Shown here: piece by piece, positions 17,475-26,546 of the stretch
Layout of the letters: every line of letters starts with the position of its first letter
Position numbering within the stretch: the first letter of the stretch is position 1
From: Flammeovirga pacifica
GTDB taxonomy: Bacteria > Bacteroidota > Bacteroidia > Cytophagales > Flammeovirgaceae
Length of the DNA: 64,000 nt
Assembly: GCF_000807855.2 (NCBI RefSeq)
Contig: NZ_JRYR02000002.1
Coordinates: 697,756 to 761,755, forward strand
Direction: 5' to 3'
The notes under the pieces: model-generated
What the model was told of the DNA's origin: nothing
The model's input: the letters and a program-made list of their open reading frames with translations, nothing else
Databases searched by the model: none
Program-made: the position numbers and the translations under genes

Positions 17475-17527
17475 TATCCTTAAAAACGTTTCTCTACTTT
17501 TTAGGAACGTTTTTAAGGATAATTTTT
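17475..17527 (+). terminator. Hairpin terminator of the sulfur operon
   Basis: TATCCTTAAAAACGTT (17475-17490) pairs fully with AACGTTTTTAAGGATA (17506-17521), with a 15-base loop and a short T-run afterwards. It ends the operon just before the YiiX-like gene. Confidence 0.85.
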
Positions 17528-17528
17528 C

Positions 17529-17536
17529 TAGATTTG
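17529..17536 (+). promoter_or_regulatory. Candidate -7 element almost abutting a start codon
   Basis: TAGATTTG fits TAnnTTTG and ends only four bases before the ATG at 17541. If used, the transcript would start at or next to the ATG, that is, be leaderless. The upstream hairpin leaves little other room for a promoter. Confidence 0.35.
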
Positions 17537-17540
17537 CAAT

Positions 17541-18191
17541 ATGAAATACATCATATTAATAATTTCAATCTTTGCATTTAGTAGTTGCAATTCTAGAGTA
17601 GCTGAAAATTCATTTCATTACGATCTTAAAGAAGGTGATATAATCTTCCAAGATTTAGATTGTGGGGATTTCTGTATCGCCATAAATAAAGTAACTGAGG
17701 GTTGGGACGGACGAGATTTTTCTCATTGTGCCATTGTAGTAAAAGAAGCCGATTCTTTATTGATTATTGAGGCAGTTGGACAAGGTGTAAAAAGAACATC
17801 ACTGAAAGACTTTTTTAATAAACACACTGGTAAAGGAGGGAATGTAAGAGGACGTATGAAAGCAGAATACTCAGACTTAGCTCCTCTTGCAGCTAAAAAT
17901 GCTTTCCAATATTTAGGTAAATCTTATGATGATGTATTTGATATTAATAACGATCAGTATTATTGCTCTGAATTAATATACGAGACCTATAAAGAAGCTA
18001 ATAATAATAAAGAAATATTCCATTTGTACCCTATGACCTATAAAGATCCTGATACAAAGGAATACTTTCCAATATGGGTTGACTATTTTAAACAACTAAA
18101 TACTACTATTCCTCAAGATGAACCGGGATTAAATCCTGGTGGTGTATCTAGATCAAAATACCTTGATATAGAAGTATTAGACATAAAATAA
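17541..18191 (+). CDS. YiiX/YebB-like NlpC/P60-superfamily cysteine hydrolase
   Basis: A 216-aa lipoprotein candidate: the signal ends in AFSSC (Cys16). The mature part matches the YiiX-like circularly permuted papain fold: GDIIFQDLD at the start, the His in DFSHCAIVV and the catalytic Cys in YYCSELIYETY, in the permuted His-before-Cys order. Such proteins are thought to cleave amide or ester bonds in lipids or cell-wall peptides. It is alone between the sulfur operon and the convergent GH43-like gene, whose stop codon lies two bases past its own. Confidence 0.82.
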   Translation: MKYIILIISIFAFSSCNSRVAENSFHYDLKEGDIIFQDLDCGDFCIAINKVTEGWDGRDFSHCAIVVKEADSLLIIEAVGQGVKRTSLKDFFNKHTGKGGNVRGRMKAEYSDLAPLAAKNAFQYLGKSYDDVFDINNDQYYCSELIYETYKEANNNKEIFHLYPMTYKDPDTKEYFPIWVDYFKQLNTTIPQDEPGLNPGGVSRSKYLDIEVLDIK

Positions 18192-18193
18192 TC

Positions 18194-19234
18194 TTATTTG
18201 CTTTCCATTCCAGAAGAATCAATTAACTGAGGTAACACCCCATCAAATGTCATTTTGATATTTTTAATGGTTCCATCTTCATTAAAGTACATTCTATCAA
18301 TACAAGTAACCCTATGATCTCGACCTTCATTAGGTATAGGTCTTCTATGGTATATAATGTACCAATCATCAGTGTTAGGAACATTAATTATTGAGTGATG
18401 CCCCGCTCCTGTTGCTATATTTTTATTAGATGATAATATGGTACCTATTCTTTTAAAAGGCCCCGTTACTTTATCAGAAATTGAATAAGCTACTTTATAC
18501 GAATCTTGCCCCCAAAATCCTTCAGACCACATAAAATAATATTTCCCATTTCTTTTAAACATAAATGGGCCTTCTACATAACCTTCGGGTGTCACTTCTT
18601 TGTATAAACTTCCGTCCTCCCAGGGCTGTAGGCTTTTAAAATCCTTATTCAAAATCACTAAATTACAACGCTTCCAACCTCCATAAAACATATAGTATGT
18701 TCCATTATCTTCATATACAAATTGATCTATAGGTTGTGCATCGTTATGAAATTCATTAATTAGAGGTTGACCTATATAATCCTTAAATGGACCGGCTGGT
18801 GAATCCGCTACAGAAATACCTATACCTCCGTAATGATTGATTGTGTTCTCTTCATTCCAATTCGGCCCTCCTTTCTTTTGAACATCATTAGCCGAAAAAA
18901 AAAAGAAATACTTATCCTCTTTTTGAATGATTGATGGAGCCCATAAAGCTTGTTTTGCCCATTGAACATTAGAAGTGTCTAATACATGTTCATGTTTTGT
19001 CCAGTGAACAAGATCTTTAGAAGAGAATGCATCAAAATATACTTGGTTAGTGTATTTGGCCGAATAGGTTGGATATATCCAATATTCATTTCCAAACACA
19101 ACTCCTTCTGGATCAGCATACCAACCAGGAAAAACAGGATTTTTAGAATCTGAAACTTCCTGCTTGGAATTACTAACTTGACATGAGCTTAGGAAGAATA
19201 AAAATAGAACTGATAAATTAAGAGTGAACTTCAT
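18194..19234 (-). CDS. GH43-like glycoside hydrolase lipoprotein
   Basis: A five-bladed beta-propeller hydrolase of the GH43 family (clan GH-F), 346 aa. I choose Met at 19234, which gives a clean lipoprotein signal (MKFTLNLSVLFLFFLSSC, Cys18); the frame continues to 19273 with 13 polar residues. The three catalytic acids fit GH43: Asp41 in WYADPE as base, Asp170 in QPIDQF as pKa modulator and Glu221 in EGPFMF as acid. Members cleave arabinose, xylose or galactose from plant and algal glycans; the target here cannot be fixed. Its single-gene layout about 7 kb from the carrageenan locus does not show membership. Confidence 0.85.
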   Translation of the reverse strand: MKFTLNLSVLFLFFLSSCQVSNSKQEVSDSKNPVFPGWYADPEGVVFGNEYWIYPTYSAKYTNQVYFDAFSSKDLVHWTKHEHVLDTSNVQWAKQALWAPSIIQKEDKYFFFFSANDVQKKGGPNWNEENTINHYGGIGISVADSPAGPFKDYIGQPLINEFHNDAQPIDQFVYEDNGTYYMFYGGWKRCNLVILNKDFKSLQPWEDGSLYKEVTPEGYVEGPFMFKRNGKYYFMWSEGFWGQDSYKVAYSISDKVTGPFKRIGTILSSNKNIATGAGHHSIINVPNTDDWYIIYHRRPIPNEGRDHRVTCIDRMYFNEDGTIKNIKMTFDGVLPQLIDSSGMESK

Positions 19235-19371
19235 TCTTTCAATAATTGCGTTTTTATTTTGTGTATAAAACAAATAAACAGCAATCTCATCACTATTATG
19301 CTTCAGTCTATATCATATTACTATTGATTTATGAAATGAGATAAAATCACCATAAATAGAAAAACTATAAC

Positions 19372-20451
19372 CTATTTATCTATTGACTCAAGTAGCAATT
19401 TCAATTTTCCTAAGTTTTTAAAGGTGTTTCTTTTAAAGATTCTTTTGATAAGGAAAAATATAGCTAGTTTATTCAAGAAATTCTTGGGTTGTAAATGCAC
19501 TTCTATGGTTAAATGAGTCTTAAAATCAGATAATTTTTTAAAAAGGTAGAACGTATAGATTTTTTTTGCCACGGGAGCTGTATCTGTCATTTCTCCATAT
19601 ACCTCTACACCTTCTTCATTGACATCTTTTGTTATCGTTGTAAAATTTAGATGATCTCCATTGATTACACAAACATGTTTTGTACCCAAACGAGTAACTT
19701 CATCTTCGTTGTATTCATATTTATCTACTCCTTCAGCCCATTCGTGTCTATATTTGTAATTTGTAATATGTTCCATAACATCAATTAAAGGTGCATTAAT
19801 TGGTAATGTAACTTTAAATGTAGGAGAAGATTTTAGGTCAACTTTATATGCAAAAGCATAAGGCTTCAGCGTTAGGTTTTGCTTATTAATTTTAGTGTAT
19901 AAATAGTCTATTTCTTGATTATCATAGGTGTCTACCCCATCTTGAAAATCAAATAATGAAGACGATTCCTCTTTGTTTATTTGGTAAGCTTCAATCAAAC
20001 TTGAAGTCATAATCACATAATTGTCACTTTCCACCGAATTTTTTAATAAACGATGCAACTGTATCACTTCTTTACCAAAAGGTTTTCGTTTATTTTGGAG
20101 TGTCAAGTATTTAATTTCACCACAATGAATTATTATTTTTAATTCTAATTGAGGTGCTTTTGAACATGCATTACAAGGGCATACCCTATTTTTCCTCAGT
20201 AATTCTAAATGAGAATAAAAGGCAGTATACATATGTTCTACTTGTGCTAAAAGATTTTCATAGCTTGGTAATTCTTCTTTGTAAAAGAATAAAGCATCTC
20301 CTTCCACTTCAGCAAGTTCCATATTCTCTATATTGGATTGTATCAGAACATCCAATAATTCTTGAATCACATGCTGACTATGTTCTATTTCTGTGTTTTG
20401 AATGAAGTCAGTGAATCCTGAAATATCAGGTAGAAAAAGTAATGCTTTCAT
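19372..20451 (-). CDS. DUF2652 protein: cyclase-like domain plus SRPBCC-like domain
   Basis: A 359-aa cytoplasmic protein. Residues about 1-170 resemble the DUF2652 relatives of class III nucleotide cyclases: FLPDISGFTDFIQ at the N-terminus and VEGDALFFY give the two positions where metal-binding Asp is expected. A Cys cluster CPCNAC (about 94-99) follows. Residues about 205-350 look like an SRPBCC ligand-binding domain (FKVTLPINAPLIDVMEHITN). Function is unknown; cyclase activity is not established for the family. It is followed downstream by nothing in the same unit; upstream lies a small membrane protein 44 bases away. Confidence 0.78.
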   Translation of the reverse strand: MKALLFLPDISGFTDFIQNTEIEHSQHVIQELLDVLIQSNIENMELAEVEGDALFFYKEELPSYENLLAQVEHMYTAFYSHLELLRKNRVCPCNACSKAPQLELKIIIHCGEIKYLTLQNKRKPFGKEVIQLHRLLKNSVESDNYVIMTSSLIEAYQINKEESSSLFDFQDGVDTYDNQEIDYLYTKINKQNLTLKPYAFAYKVDLKSSPTFKVTLPINAPLIDVMEHITNYKYRHEWAEGVDKYEYNEDEVTRLGTKHVCVINGDHLNFTTITKDVNEEGVEVYGEMTDTAPVAKKIYTFYLFKKLSDFKTHLTIEVHLQPKNFLNKLAIFFLIKRIFKRNTFKNLGKLKLLLESIDK

Positions 20452-20495
20452 TAGTAGAAGGGTTATTTAAATTAGTGGAATGATAATGTGTCTAT

Positions 20496-20720
20496 TTATA
20501 CGTCTTTCTGATTTTTATATATAGACTTTTTAGGTTTGCCCGTCAATTTTAAATACATGTTTTTCATAAACCTGAAAGGCCAAGTGACTATTCTTATTAC
20601 ATAATAAAAGGAACTACTCACAAACATACTTCCCATAAAAAAAAGCATAAAGAAAGTCTCAAATGCAGCAACAAAGAGTAATAATATTTTTTTTATTATC
20701 TGACGAAAAAAGCCTTTCAT
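20496..20720 (-). CDS. Small membrane protein
   Basis: A 74-aa protein with one or two hydrophobic helices (about 10-45) followed by a basic tail (KLTGKPKKSIYKNQK). Its ATG shares the A with the stop codon of the HAD gene (TAATG), so the two are translationally coupled. I recognise no family. The coupling and high Phe/Leu content support a real membrane peptide rather than a chance frame. Confidence 0.6.
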   Translation of the reverse strand: MKGFFRQIIKKILLLFVAAFETFFMLFFMGSMFVSSSFYYVIRIVTWPFRFMKNMYLKLTGKPKKSIYKNQKDV

Positions 20721-21409
20721 TATAATATATCCTTAATTTCATCAATCGTTTTTAAAACTTTAAAACGATCAGTAGCTTCAATTTCATGATCAATCATTTC
20801 GTGTGCCCATGTAGAATAAAAAGGAACATGAAATGCATTTCCACCTAATTCTAAAACAGGTACTATATCTGATTTTAAAGAATTTCCTATCATTAGAAAT
20901 TCAGAGGGTTGAATATCCAAATGCTTAATTAATTTCTTGTATTCGGAAGTGGTTTTTTCAGATACTATCTCAATATGATGAAAATATTTCTCTAATCCAG
21001 ATTTTTGCACCTTACTTTCTTGCTCTAACAAATCACCTTTAGTAGCAACAACCAATCTATATTTTCCTTTTAGATATTCTAGTGAGTCAATCACACCTCC
21101 TAATAATTCAATAGGATTTTTAAGCATTTTCTGTCCTAAACGGATGATTTGCATAATTTCATTGGATGTAACTTGACCATTTGTGAATGTAATCGCACCT
21201 TCTATCATTGATAAAGATAAACCTCTTGTTCCATACCCATAAAGTGATAAGTTATGAATCACTAAATCAAACAATTTATGTTTCAGTTCTTCTTCATTTA
21301 GATAAGGTGATAAAACTTTAAAGTAATTTTCTTCGAATTCTCTAAAATAAGGTTCATTGATCCACAGAGTATCATCTGCATCAAAAGCTATGACTTTAAT
21401 ATCTTGCAT
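20720..21409 (-). CDS. HAD-superfamily phosphohydrolase
   Basis: A Haloacid-dehalogenase-type hydrolase, 229 aa from Met at 21409 (MQDIKVIAFDADDTLW). The frame runs on to 21490, but those 27 residues are unlike the family. Motif I is FDADDTLW with nucleophile Asp, motif II is the Thr in VVATKGD, motif III the Lys in EYKKLIKHL and motif IV IGNSLKSDI. A helical cap lies between motifs I and II, as in subfamily IA. It would remove phosphate from a small metabolite. It is co-transcribed with the small membrane protein downstream. Confidence 0.87.
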   Translation of the reverse strand: MQDIKVIAFDADDTLWINEPYFREFEENYFKVLSPYLNEEELKHKLFDLVIHNLSLYGYGTRGLSLSMIEGAITFTNGQVTSNEIMQIIRLGQKMLKNPIELLGGVIDSLEYLKGKYRLVVATKGDLLEQESKVQKSGLEKYFHHIEIVSEKTTSEYKKLIKHLDIQPSEFLMIGNSLKSDIVPVLELGGNAFHVPFYSTWAHEMIDHEIEATDRFKVLKTIDEIKDIL

Positions 21410-21540
21410 TCTAAAAGTATGAAATGTATAGTTCGGCGAAATTAAGCATTTAGAAAGTAGTTTTCCGAAAAAGCAAGGTATTATTATCAATTAATACTAT
21501 TGAATCCTTTCTAAAACAATCAACATTCAGAATTTTAGTA

Positions 21541-22386
21541 TTAATCATTATAATCTACAAATGCCACCTCACTCCCAATTAAAGTATATGTTTTTGGAGG
21601 AGCCACTTTTAAGATATCCATAGAAGGTTTTTTAAGAAGAAGTTCCAAGCGGTACATATCTCTTAGTCTTCCTAAAAGTTTTCCCATCATATTTACCCCT
21701 CTTAAAGTATTGTTTCTTTCAAGCTTTGTTCCCCAAAAAAGATCAGGGTTTCTTTTGTTATTCGCTATTTCTACAATTGGTGATTGATGCACCGCACCAC
21801 TCTTTAATAAAACTCTAGCAAATTCTTTTCGGTTACTGCCTAACTTATGTAATAGCACAAACCACATCGTATTTACTATTTCAGTTTTTGCCTCCCAATG
21901 TTTTTCCTTATAAGAGTTAAATGGTAAATCTCTCATTTCCCAATCGTTCATTAACCACGAAGGATACCAATAAGAACGCATTTCTTCCTTTCTATCTCCA
22001 ATTAATTTAGCACCCTCACCGGATGTTTGATCTATAATAATTAATTGCTTTTCAAAAACCTCTTGTCCTTTAGAAAGGTCTAATTTTAAACATTGATAGA
22101 GATGTTCTGCCGTTCTAAAATGAGGGAACTTTGGTATTTTTATTGGAAAACCTTCTGATAGATTACTTAATTGATTGACTTCCTTACTTATAGTTGATTT
22201 TTTAGTCTGATTTAATCTGAAATAAGATTGTATATCATCACTTGAAATCCGTCCCTTTTCAGCCTCATCAAATAGTTTTTCTAAGTGATAAGGAAATAAT
22301 GTTTTAGGGTTTGAAATGAAATTTTTAAGAGAATATGTAGACGTTTGACAAAGTTCTTTGACCTCATCAACTGATAAATAATGCAT
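21541..22386 (-). CDS. NADAR-domain protein
   Basis: From Met at 22386 the product is 281 aa. I choose this start because it falls eight bases beyond the LacI stop codon; the frame extends to 22482 only by running inside the LacI gene. Residues about 90-260 carry the NADAR (YbiA/DUF1768) pattern: FPHFRTAEHLYQCLKL, LFWGTKLERNNTLRGVNMMG and KLLGRLRD. NADAR proteins are N-glycosidases acting on ADP-ribosylated guanine or on riboflavin-pathway intermediates. An N-terminal 85-residue extension is unassigned. It sits directly behind the LacI regulator and is likely co-transcribed with it. Confidence 0.78.
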   Translation of the reverse strand: MHYLSVDEVKELCQTSTYSLKNFISNPKTLFPYHLEKLFDEAEKGRISSDDIQSYFRLNQTKKSTISKEVNQLSNLSEGFPIKIPKFPHFRTAEHLYQCLKLDLSKGQEVFEKQLIIIDQTSGEGAKLIGDRKEEMRSYWYPSWLMNDWEMRDLPFNSYKEKHWEAKTEIVNTMWFVLLHKLGSNRKEFARVLLKSGAVHQSPIVEIANNKRNPDLFWGTKLERNNTLRGVNMMGKLLGRLRDMYRLELLLKKPSMDILKVAPPKTYTLIGSEVAFVDYND

Positions 22387-22393
22387 ACTTGAA

Positions 22394-23428
22394 TTAATTT
22401 GAATGTTTTTTGACAGTAGATGATCTTGGAATAATTGCAGTGGGCAATACTCTATTAATGAATCCAAGCGTTTCCCTATCATCTGATTCTGCTTCCATAA
22501 TCAAACGTTTTGCTGCTTGAACTCCAATATCATAAGCTGGCTGTTCTACGGTTGATATCTGAGGGTCCATCAACTCTGTGATTGGGTCTCCGGCAAATCC
22601 GGCAACCGCCATGTCTTCTGGAATCTTTATTCCTCGATCTTTTAAATGTTTGATCACTTGAATCGCCATATAATCACTCATACAAAAAACAGCATCAGGC
22701 TTCTTCTTTTGTGATAATAATCGATCAACAGCTTCACAAGCATCTAGACTCAAATTATCACATTGATAAACGATGGCTTCAGCAGTATTTTTGCCACTAC
22801 TTTTTAAAGCATCAATAAATCCTTGATAACGTTTTTGACTTATGGATAAAGACATCGGACCTGATAAATGAGCTAAGTTATCATAACCTTCGTGAATCAA
22901 GTGATTGGTAATGTCAAAAGCTCCTTTATAGTCGTCTACTGTTACTTGAGATACTTCGATTTGATCCGTTCCTCTATCGAAAAGAACTACAGGAATATCT
23001 CTATCTAATGCTTCTTGAAGATGACCAAATGTATCGGTTTCTTTAGATAAAGAAATAAGTAACCCTGCCACCCTACTATTAACTAATGCTCGTACCTGAT
23101 TAATTTCTTCTTGAAGTTCTTCATTAGATTGACAAACCATTACAATATAGCCTTTTTCCTTAGCCACTTTTTGAATACCACTTAAAGCTTGTGCAAAAAA
23201 ATGTTGACGTGCTATTTCGGGAATAACGACACCAATTAAGTTTGTACTTTTTGATGCTAAATTAGATGCCAAGATATTTTTTTGGTAATTCAACTTTTCA
23301 GCCATTTCAAAAACCGCTGCTTTCGTATCCTTACTCACATCGGGATGATTTCTCAATGCTCTAGAAACAGTTGATTTAGAAATATTTAAGCGGATTGCGA
23401 TGTCATGTATCGTGTATACCTTAGCCAT
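22394..23428 (-). CDS. LacI-family transcriptional regulator
   Basis: A 344-aa DNA-binding repressor. Residues 3-50 are the LacI helix-turn-helix and hinge (YTIHDIAIRLNISKSTVSRA, then ILASNLASKSTNLIGVVIP), followed by a periplasmic-binding-like sugar domain that ends in QPAYDIGVQAAKRL. It should bind an operator and release it on a sugar or sugar-phosphate signal. It is divergent from the TonB-dependent receptor at 23890, the most obvious target, across a 461-base gap; a NADAR gene follows it by eight bases. Effector unknown. Confidence 0.93.
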   Translation of the reverse strand: MAKVYTIHDIAIRLNISKSTVSRALRNHPDVSKDTKAAVFEMAEKLNYQKNILASNLASKSTNLIGVVIPEIARQHFFAQALSGIQKVAKEKGYIVMVCQSNEELQEEINQVRALVNSRVAGLLISLSKETDTFGHLQEALDRDIPVVLFDRGTDQIEVSQVTVDDYKGAFDITNHLIHEGYDNLAHLSGPMSLSISQKRYQGFIDALKSSGKNTAEAIVYQCDNLSLDACEAVDRLLSQKKKPDAVFCMSDYMAIQVIKHLKDRGIKIPEDMAVAGFAGDPITELMDPQISTVEQPAYDIGVQAAKRLIMEAESDDRETLGFINRVLPTAIIPRSSTVKKHSN

Positions 23429-23889
23429 TATTGTTAGTTATCTTGTAAATACATCATAAATATAAGTGTTTTTTGACGATAATGGATGGTATTTAATCAT
23501 TGAAGCGTAGAGTTGTTCTTAGTAAAGTGGGAATAAGTAGACTCATTTAAACTTTTAAATCTAAACTTCTTTAAACACTTCATCATATAATCCTTAACAA
23601 AGAGTTAAGGCAGATGCTAACAATATACAACATTTAATTATTGTTCATATTAAATTAATATTACGAATTATAAGCGATGTTTTTACACTTTAAAAACAGC
23701 TTTATTTCCACCTACTAGTGTTAATTTTTTTATAACATAAAACCGAATTAGGTCTTATAATTTCTTTAAAAAGTTAAGAGGGCGTAATTAACTACAACAA
23801 GGTTAAATAGAAACAATAAGTTAACATTGATAGTGTTGTTTTGCAGCATAATCAATTAAAAAAACTAATCAATTTAAAAATCTTACAGG
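23429..23889. promoter_or_regulatory. Divergent promoter region between LacI regulator and TonB receptor
   Basis: 461 bases without a gene. It must carry the promoters of both divergent genes and probably a LacI operator. I see no perfect TAnnTTTG; the stretch AGTGTTGTTTTGCAG near 23830-23845 is a loose match. A short repeated GTTAA/TTAAC pattern recurs (GAGTTAAGG, GTTAAGAGG, GGTTAAATAG, GTTAACATT) but I cannot define an operator by eye. Confidence 0.4.
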
Positions 23890-26430
23890 ATGTTTAACAA
23901 ACTACTGTCTCTTGTTATAGCCTTAATGTGCCTAACTAGTACGTTATTCGCTCAAACTCTTATTAAAGGTAAAGTAATCGATGAAGCTTCTAATGAAGCA
24001 GTTATTGGTGCGAATGTATCTATTGAGGGTACAACTGTTGGTGCGATCACGGACTTTAACGGTGATTTTGCTTTTGAAGCCAAAGGTGAAGGCGACAAAA
24101 CATTGGTGATTTCATTTGTAGGAATGCAAAGTATCAAACAGAACGTTAATCTTAACGGAAATTCTATTGATATTGGTCAAGTGGAAATGGCTTCTGATGC
24201 AATTGGTCTACAAGAAGTAGAAGTAATGGCTTCTATTGCTGTTGATAGAAAAACGCCAGTAGCTGTATCTACAGTATCGGCCGAAAAAATTGACATGAAA
24301 TTGGGTAATTCTGAATTCCCACAAGTATTAAAATCTTCTCCAGGTGTTTATGTTTCTGATGCAGGTGGTGGATATGGTGATTCTCGTATTTCATTACGTG
24401 GTTTTGATTCAGAGAACGTTGCCGTTATGATTAATGGTGTGCCAGTAAACGACATGGAAAATGGTAAGGTATACTGGTCTAACTGGGCAGGTCTTGGTGA
24501 TGTAACTAAGACAATGCAAGTACAAAGAGGATTAGGTGCTTCTAAATTAGCTGTTCCTTCTGTTGGTGGTACAATCAACATCTTAACAAAGACTACAGAC
24601 GCTGAAAAAGGTGGTAGTGTATTTATGGGTATGGGTAACGATGGTTACTTAAAAACTGGTGTTACTTTATCTACAGGTATGATGGATAATGGTTGGGCAG
24701 TGTCAACAGCCTTATCAAAAACTACGGGTAATGGTTATGTAGATGGTACTGCTTTCGAGGCTTACTCATACTTCTTAAACATCTCTAAGAAAATTAATGA
24801 TAAACATACTTTAGCGTTTACTACATTTGGTGCTCCTCAAACTCACGGTCAAAGAAGATCTTACTTAACTGAGGAGGAATATGAGCGTAATGGTAAACGT
24901 TACAATAAAGACTGGGGTTATAGAAATGGTCAAGAATTCAATACCAACGAAAACTTCTACCACAAACCTCAAATGTCGTTGAACCACTATTGGACTATCA
25001 ACGAAAAAACTGACCTATCGACATCAGCTTATGTATCTGTGGGTCAAGGTGGCGGAACAGGTATTATTTCTGAAGACAGACACTACGAAAGTGCTTATAG
25101 AGATAATTCTACAGGTGGTATCATCGATTGGGACGCTTATGTTGCTAACAACAGAAATGAAGACGGTTCTTCAAAAGGTGCTTATAGAGCTGGATACAAT
25201 AACCACCTATGGACAGGTGCTTTATCTACTTTAACGCATCAAATGAATGATAATTGGACTGTTACAGGTGGTTTAGATTTACGTTACTATTTAGGTGAAC
25301 ACTACCAACAAGTAGAAGATCTTTTAGGTGGTGATTACTATGTAGACAACCAAATGAAATCTATGCCAGCACGTCAAACTCAAGTGGGTGACAAAGTGGG
25401 TTACCATAACGACGGTAGAGTACAATGGCAAGGTCTATTTGGACAAATTGAATATAATAAGGATAAACTTTCAGCCTTCTTCTCAGGTGCCGTATCACAT
25501 CAAGCGTATCAAAGAATTGATTACTTTAGCTATGAATCTGGTACAGAAACTACAGATTGGCAAAGTTTCTTAGGTGGTTCTGCTAAAGCAGGTGCTAACT
25601 ATAATATTAATGCACATCATAATGTATTTATCAATGGTGGATACATCTCAAGACAACCTTTCTTTAATGCTGTTTTCTTGAACTACCAAAATGATATCAA
25701 CCCTAATGCTGTGAACGAGAAAATTATGTCTGGTGAAGTTGGATATGGTTACCGTAACAGAGGTTTTAAAATGAACGTGAACGGTTACTATACATATTGG
25801 CAAGATAAATCTTTCGTGAAAACTGTTTGGGAAGATGGTGTTCCTTACACTGCCAACTTGTTAGGTGTTAATGCCTTACATAAAGGTATTGAGTTTGATA
25901 TGACTTACCGTATTAATCCTAAATTAACAGTGACTGCAATGGCCTCTTTAGGTGATTGGAAATGGTTAAATGACTTAGAAGATGTTCAAATCTTTGACGA
26001 CCAACAAAACGCTATCGATACTGTAAACGTTTATATTGCTGGTGCTGAAGTTGGAAACTCTGCACAAACAACAGCTGCAATAGGAGTTGAATATGAAGTG
26101 TTCCCTAAGTTAAAATTAACAGCTGATTGGAACTACTTTGGTAACTTATTTGCCGATTATGATCCTCTAAGAAGAGATTCAGAAGAATACAAAGGTAAAG
26201 GAGCTTACGAAATGCCTTCTTATACTTTAGTTGATCTTGGTTTTAACTATGGATTTAAGATGGGTGGCTTCGACGGTATATTTAATTTCAGAGTCAATAA
26301 CGTATTTGATACTGATTATGCTGTTCAAGGTCTACAGGGTGGTCTTGATGACGCAGGTAATATGGGCATGAGTGGATATTACATGGGTCTTGGAAGAACC
26401 TATTCTGTTGGATTGAAGATGAGCTTCTAA
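23890..26430 (+). CDS. TonB-dependent outer-membrane receptor
   Basis: An 846-aa outer-membrane active transporter. Order: signal peptide (about 1-21, LFAQ), carboxypeptidase-regulatory-like beta domain (about 22-105, IKGKVIDEASNEAVIGANVS), plug domain (about 115-235, PQVLKSSPGVYVSD, GVPVNDMENGKVYWSNWAG) and a 22-strand barrel ending YSVGLKMSF with terminal Phe. It is shorter than SusC and no SusD partner follows, so it resembles FecA/BtuB-type receptors with a Bacteroidota N-terminal extension. The divergent LacI-type regulator hints at a sugar substrate (inference). It ends at a strong hairpin. Confidence 0.9.
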   Translation: MFNKLLSLVIALMCLTSTLFAQTLIKGKVIDEASNEAVIGANVSIEGTTVGAITDFNGDFAFEAKGEGDKTLVISFVGMQSIKQNVNLNGNSIDIGQVEMASDAIGLQEVEVMASIAVDRKTPVAVSTVSAEKIDMKLGNSEFPQVLKSSPGVYVSDAGGGYGDSRISLRGFDSENVAVMINGVPVNDMENGKVYWSNWAGLGDVTKTMQVQRGLGASKLAVPSVGGTINILTKTTDAEKGGSVFMGMGNDGYLKTGVTLSTGMMDNGWAVSTALSKTTGNGYVDGTAFEAYSYFLNISKKINDKHTLAFTTFGAPQTHGQRRSYLTEEEYERNGKRYNKDWGYRNGQEFNTNENFYHKPQMSLNHYWTINEKTDLSTSAYVSVGQGGGTGIISEDRHYESAYRDNSTGGIIDWDAYVANNRNEDGSSKGAYRAGYNNHLWTGALSTLTHQMNDNWTVTGGLDLRYYLGEHYQQVEDLLGGDYYVDNQMKSMPARQTQVGDKVGYHNDGRVQWQGLFGQIEYNKDKLSAFFSGAVSHQAYQRIDYFSYESGTETTDWQSFLGGSAKAGANYNINAHHNVFINGGYISRQPFFNAVFLNYQNDINPNAVNEKIMSGEVGYGYRNRGFKMNVNGYYTYWQDKSFVKTVWEDGVPYTANLLGVNALHKGIEFDMTYRINPKLTVTAMASLGDWKWLNDLEDVQIFDDQQNAIDTVNVYIAGAEVGNSAQTTAAIGVEYEVFPKLKLTADWNYFGNLFADYDPLRRDSEEYKGKGAYEMPSYTLVDLGFNYGFKMGGFDGIFNFRVNNVFDTDYAVQGLQGGLDDAGNMGMSGYYMGLGRTYSVGLKMSF

Positions 26431-26450
26431 TACAACAACTATATTGAAAT

Positions 26451-26490
26451 AAAAAAGGCTATCTTATTTATTAATAAGATAGCCTTTTTT
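26451..26490. terminator. Bidirectional hairpin terminator
   Basis: An 18-base perfect stem AAAAAAGGCTATCTTATT / AATAAGATAGCCTTTTTT with a four-base loop between the TonB receptor and the convergent GH82-like gene. Confidence 0.92.
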
Positions 26491-26546
26491 ATAACTGATA
26501 ATGGGTAAAAAATCAGTTTTTTTATTGAAGAGTTGATGATCTATAT

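Noticed and set aside
18194-19234. GH43-like gene as part of the carrageenan locus
   Set aside because: It is 7 kb away, separated by unrelated genes, and GH43 is not a usual carrageenan enzyme.
22387-22482. Longer start for the NADAR gene inside the LacI gene
   Set aside because: It would overlap LacI by nearly 90 bases; the Met at 22386 directly follows the LacI stop.
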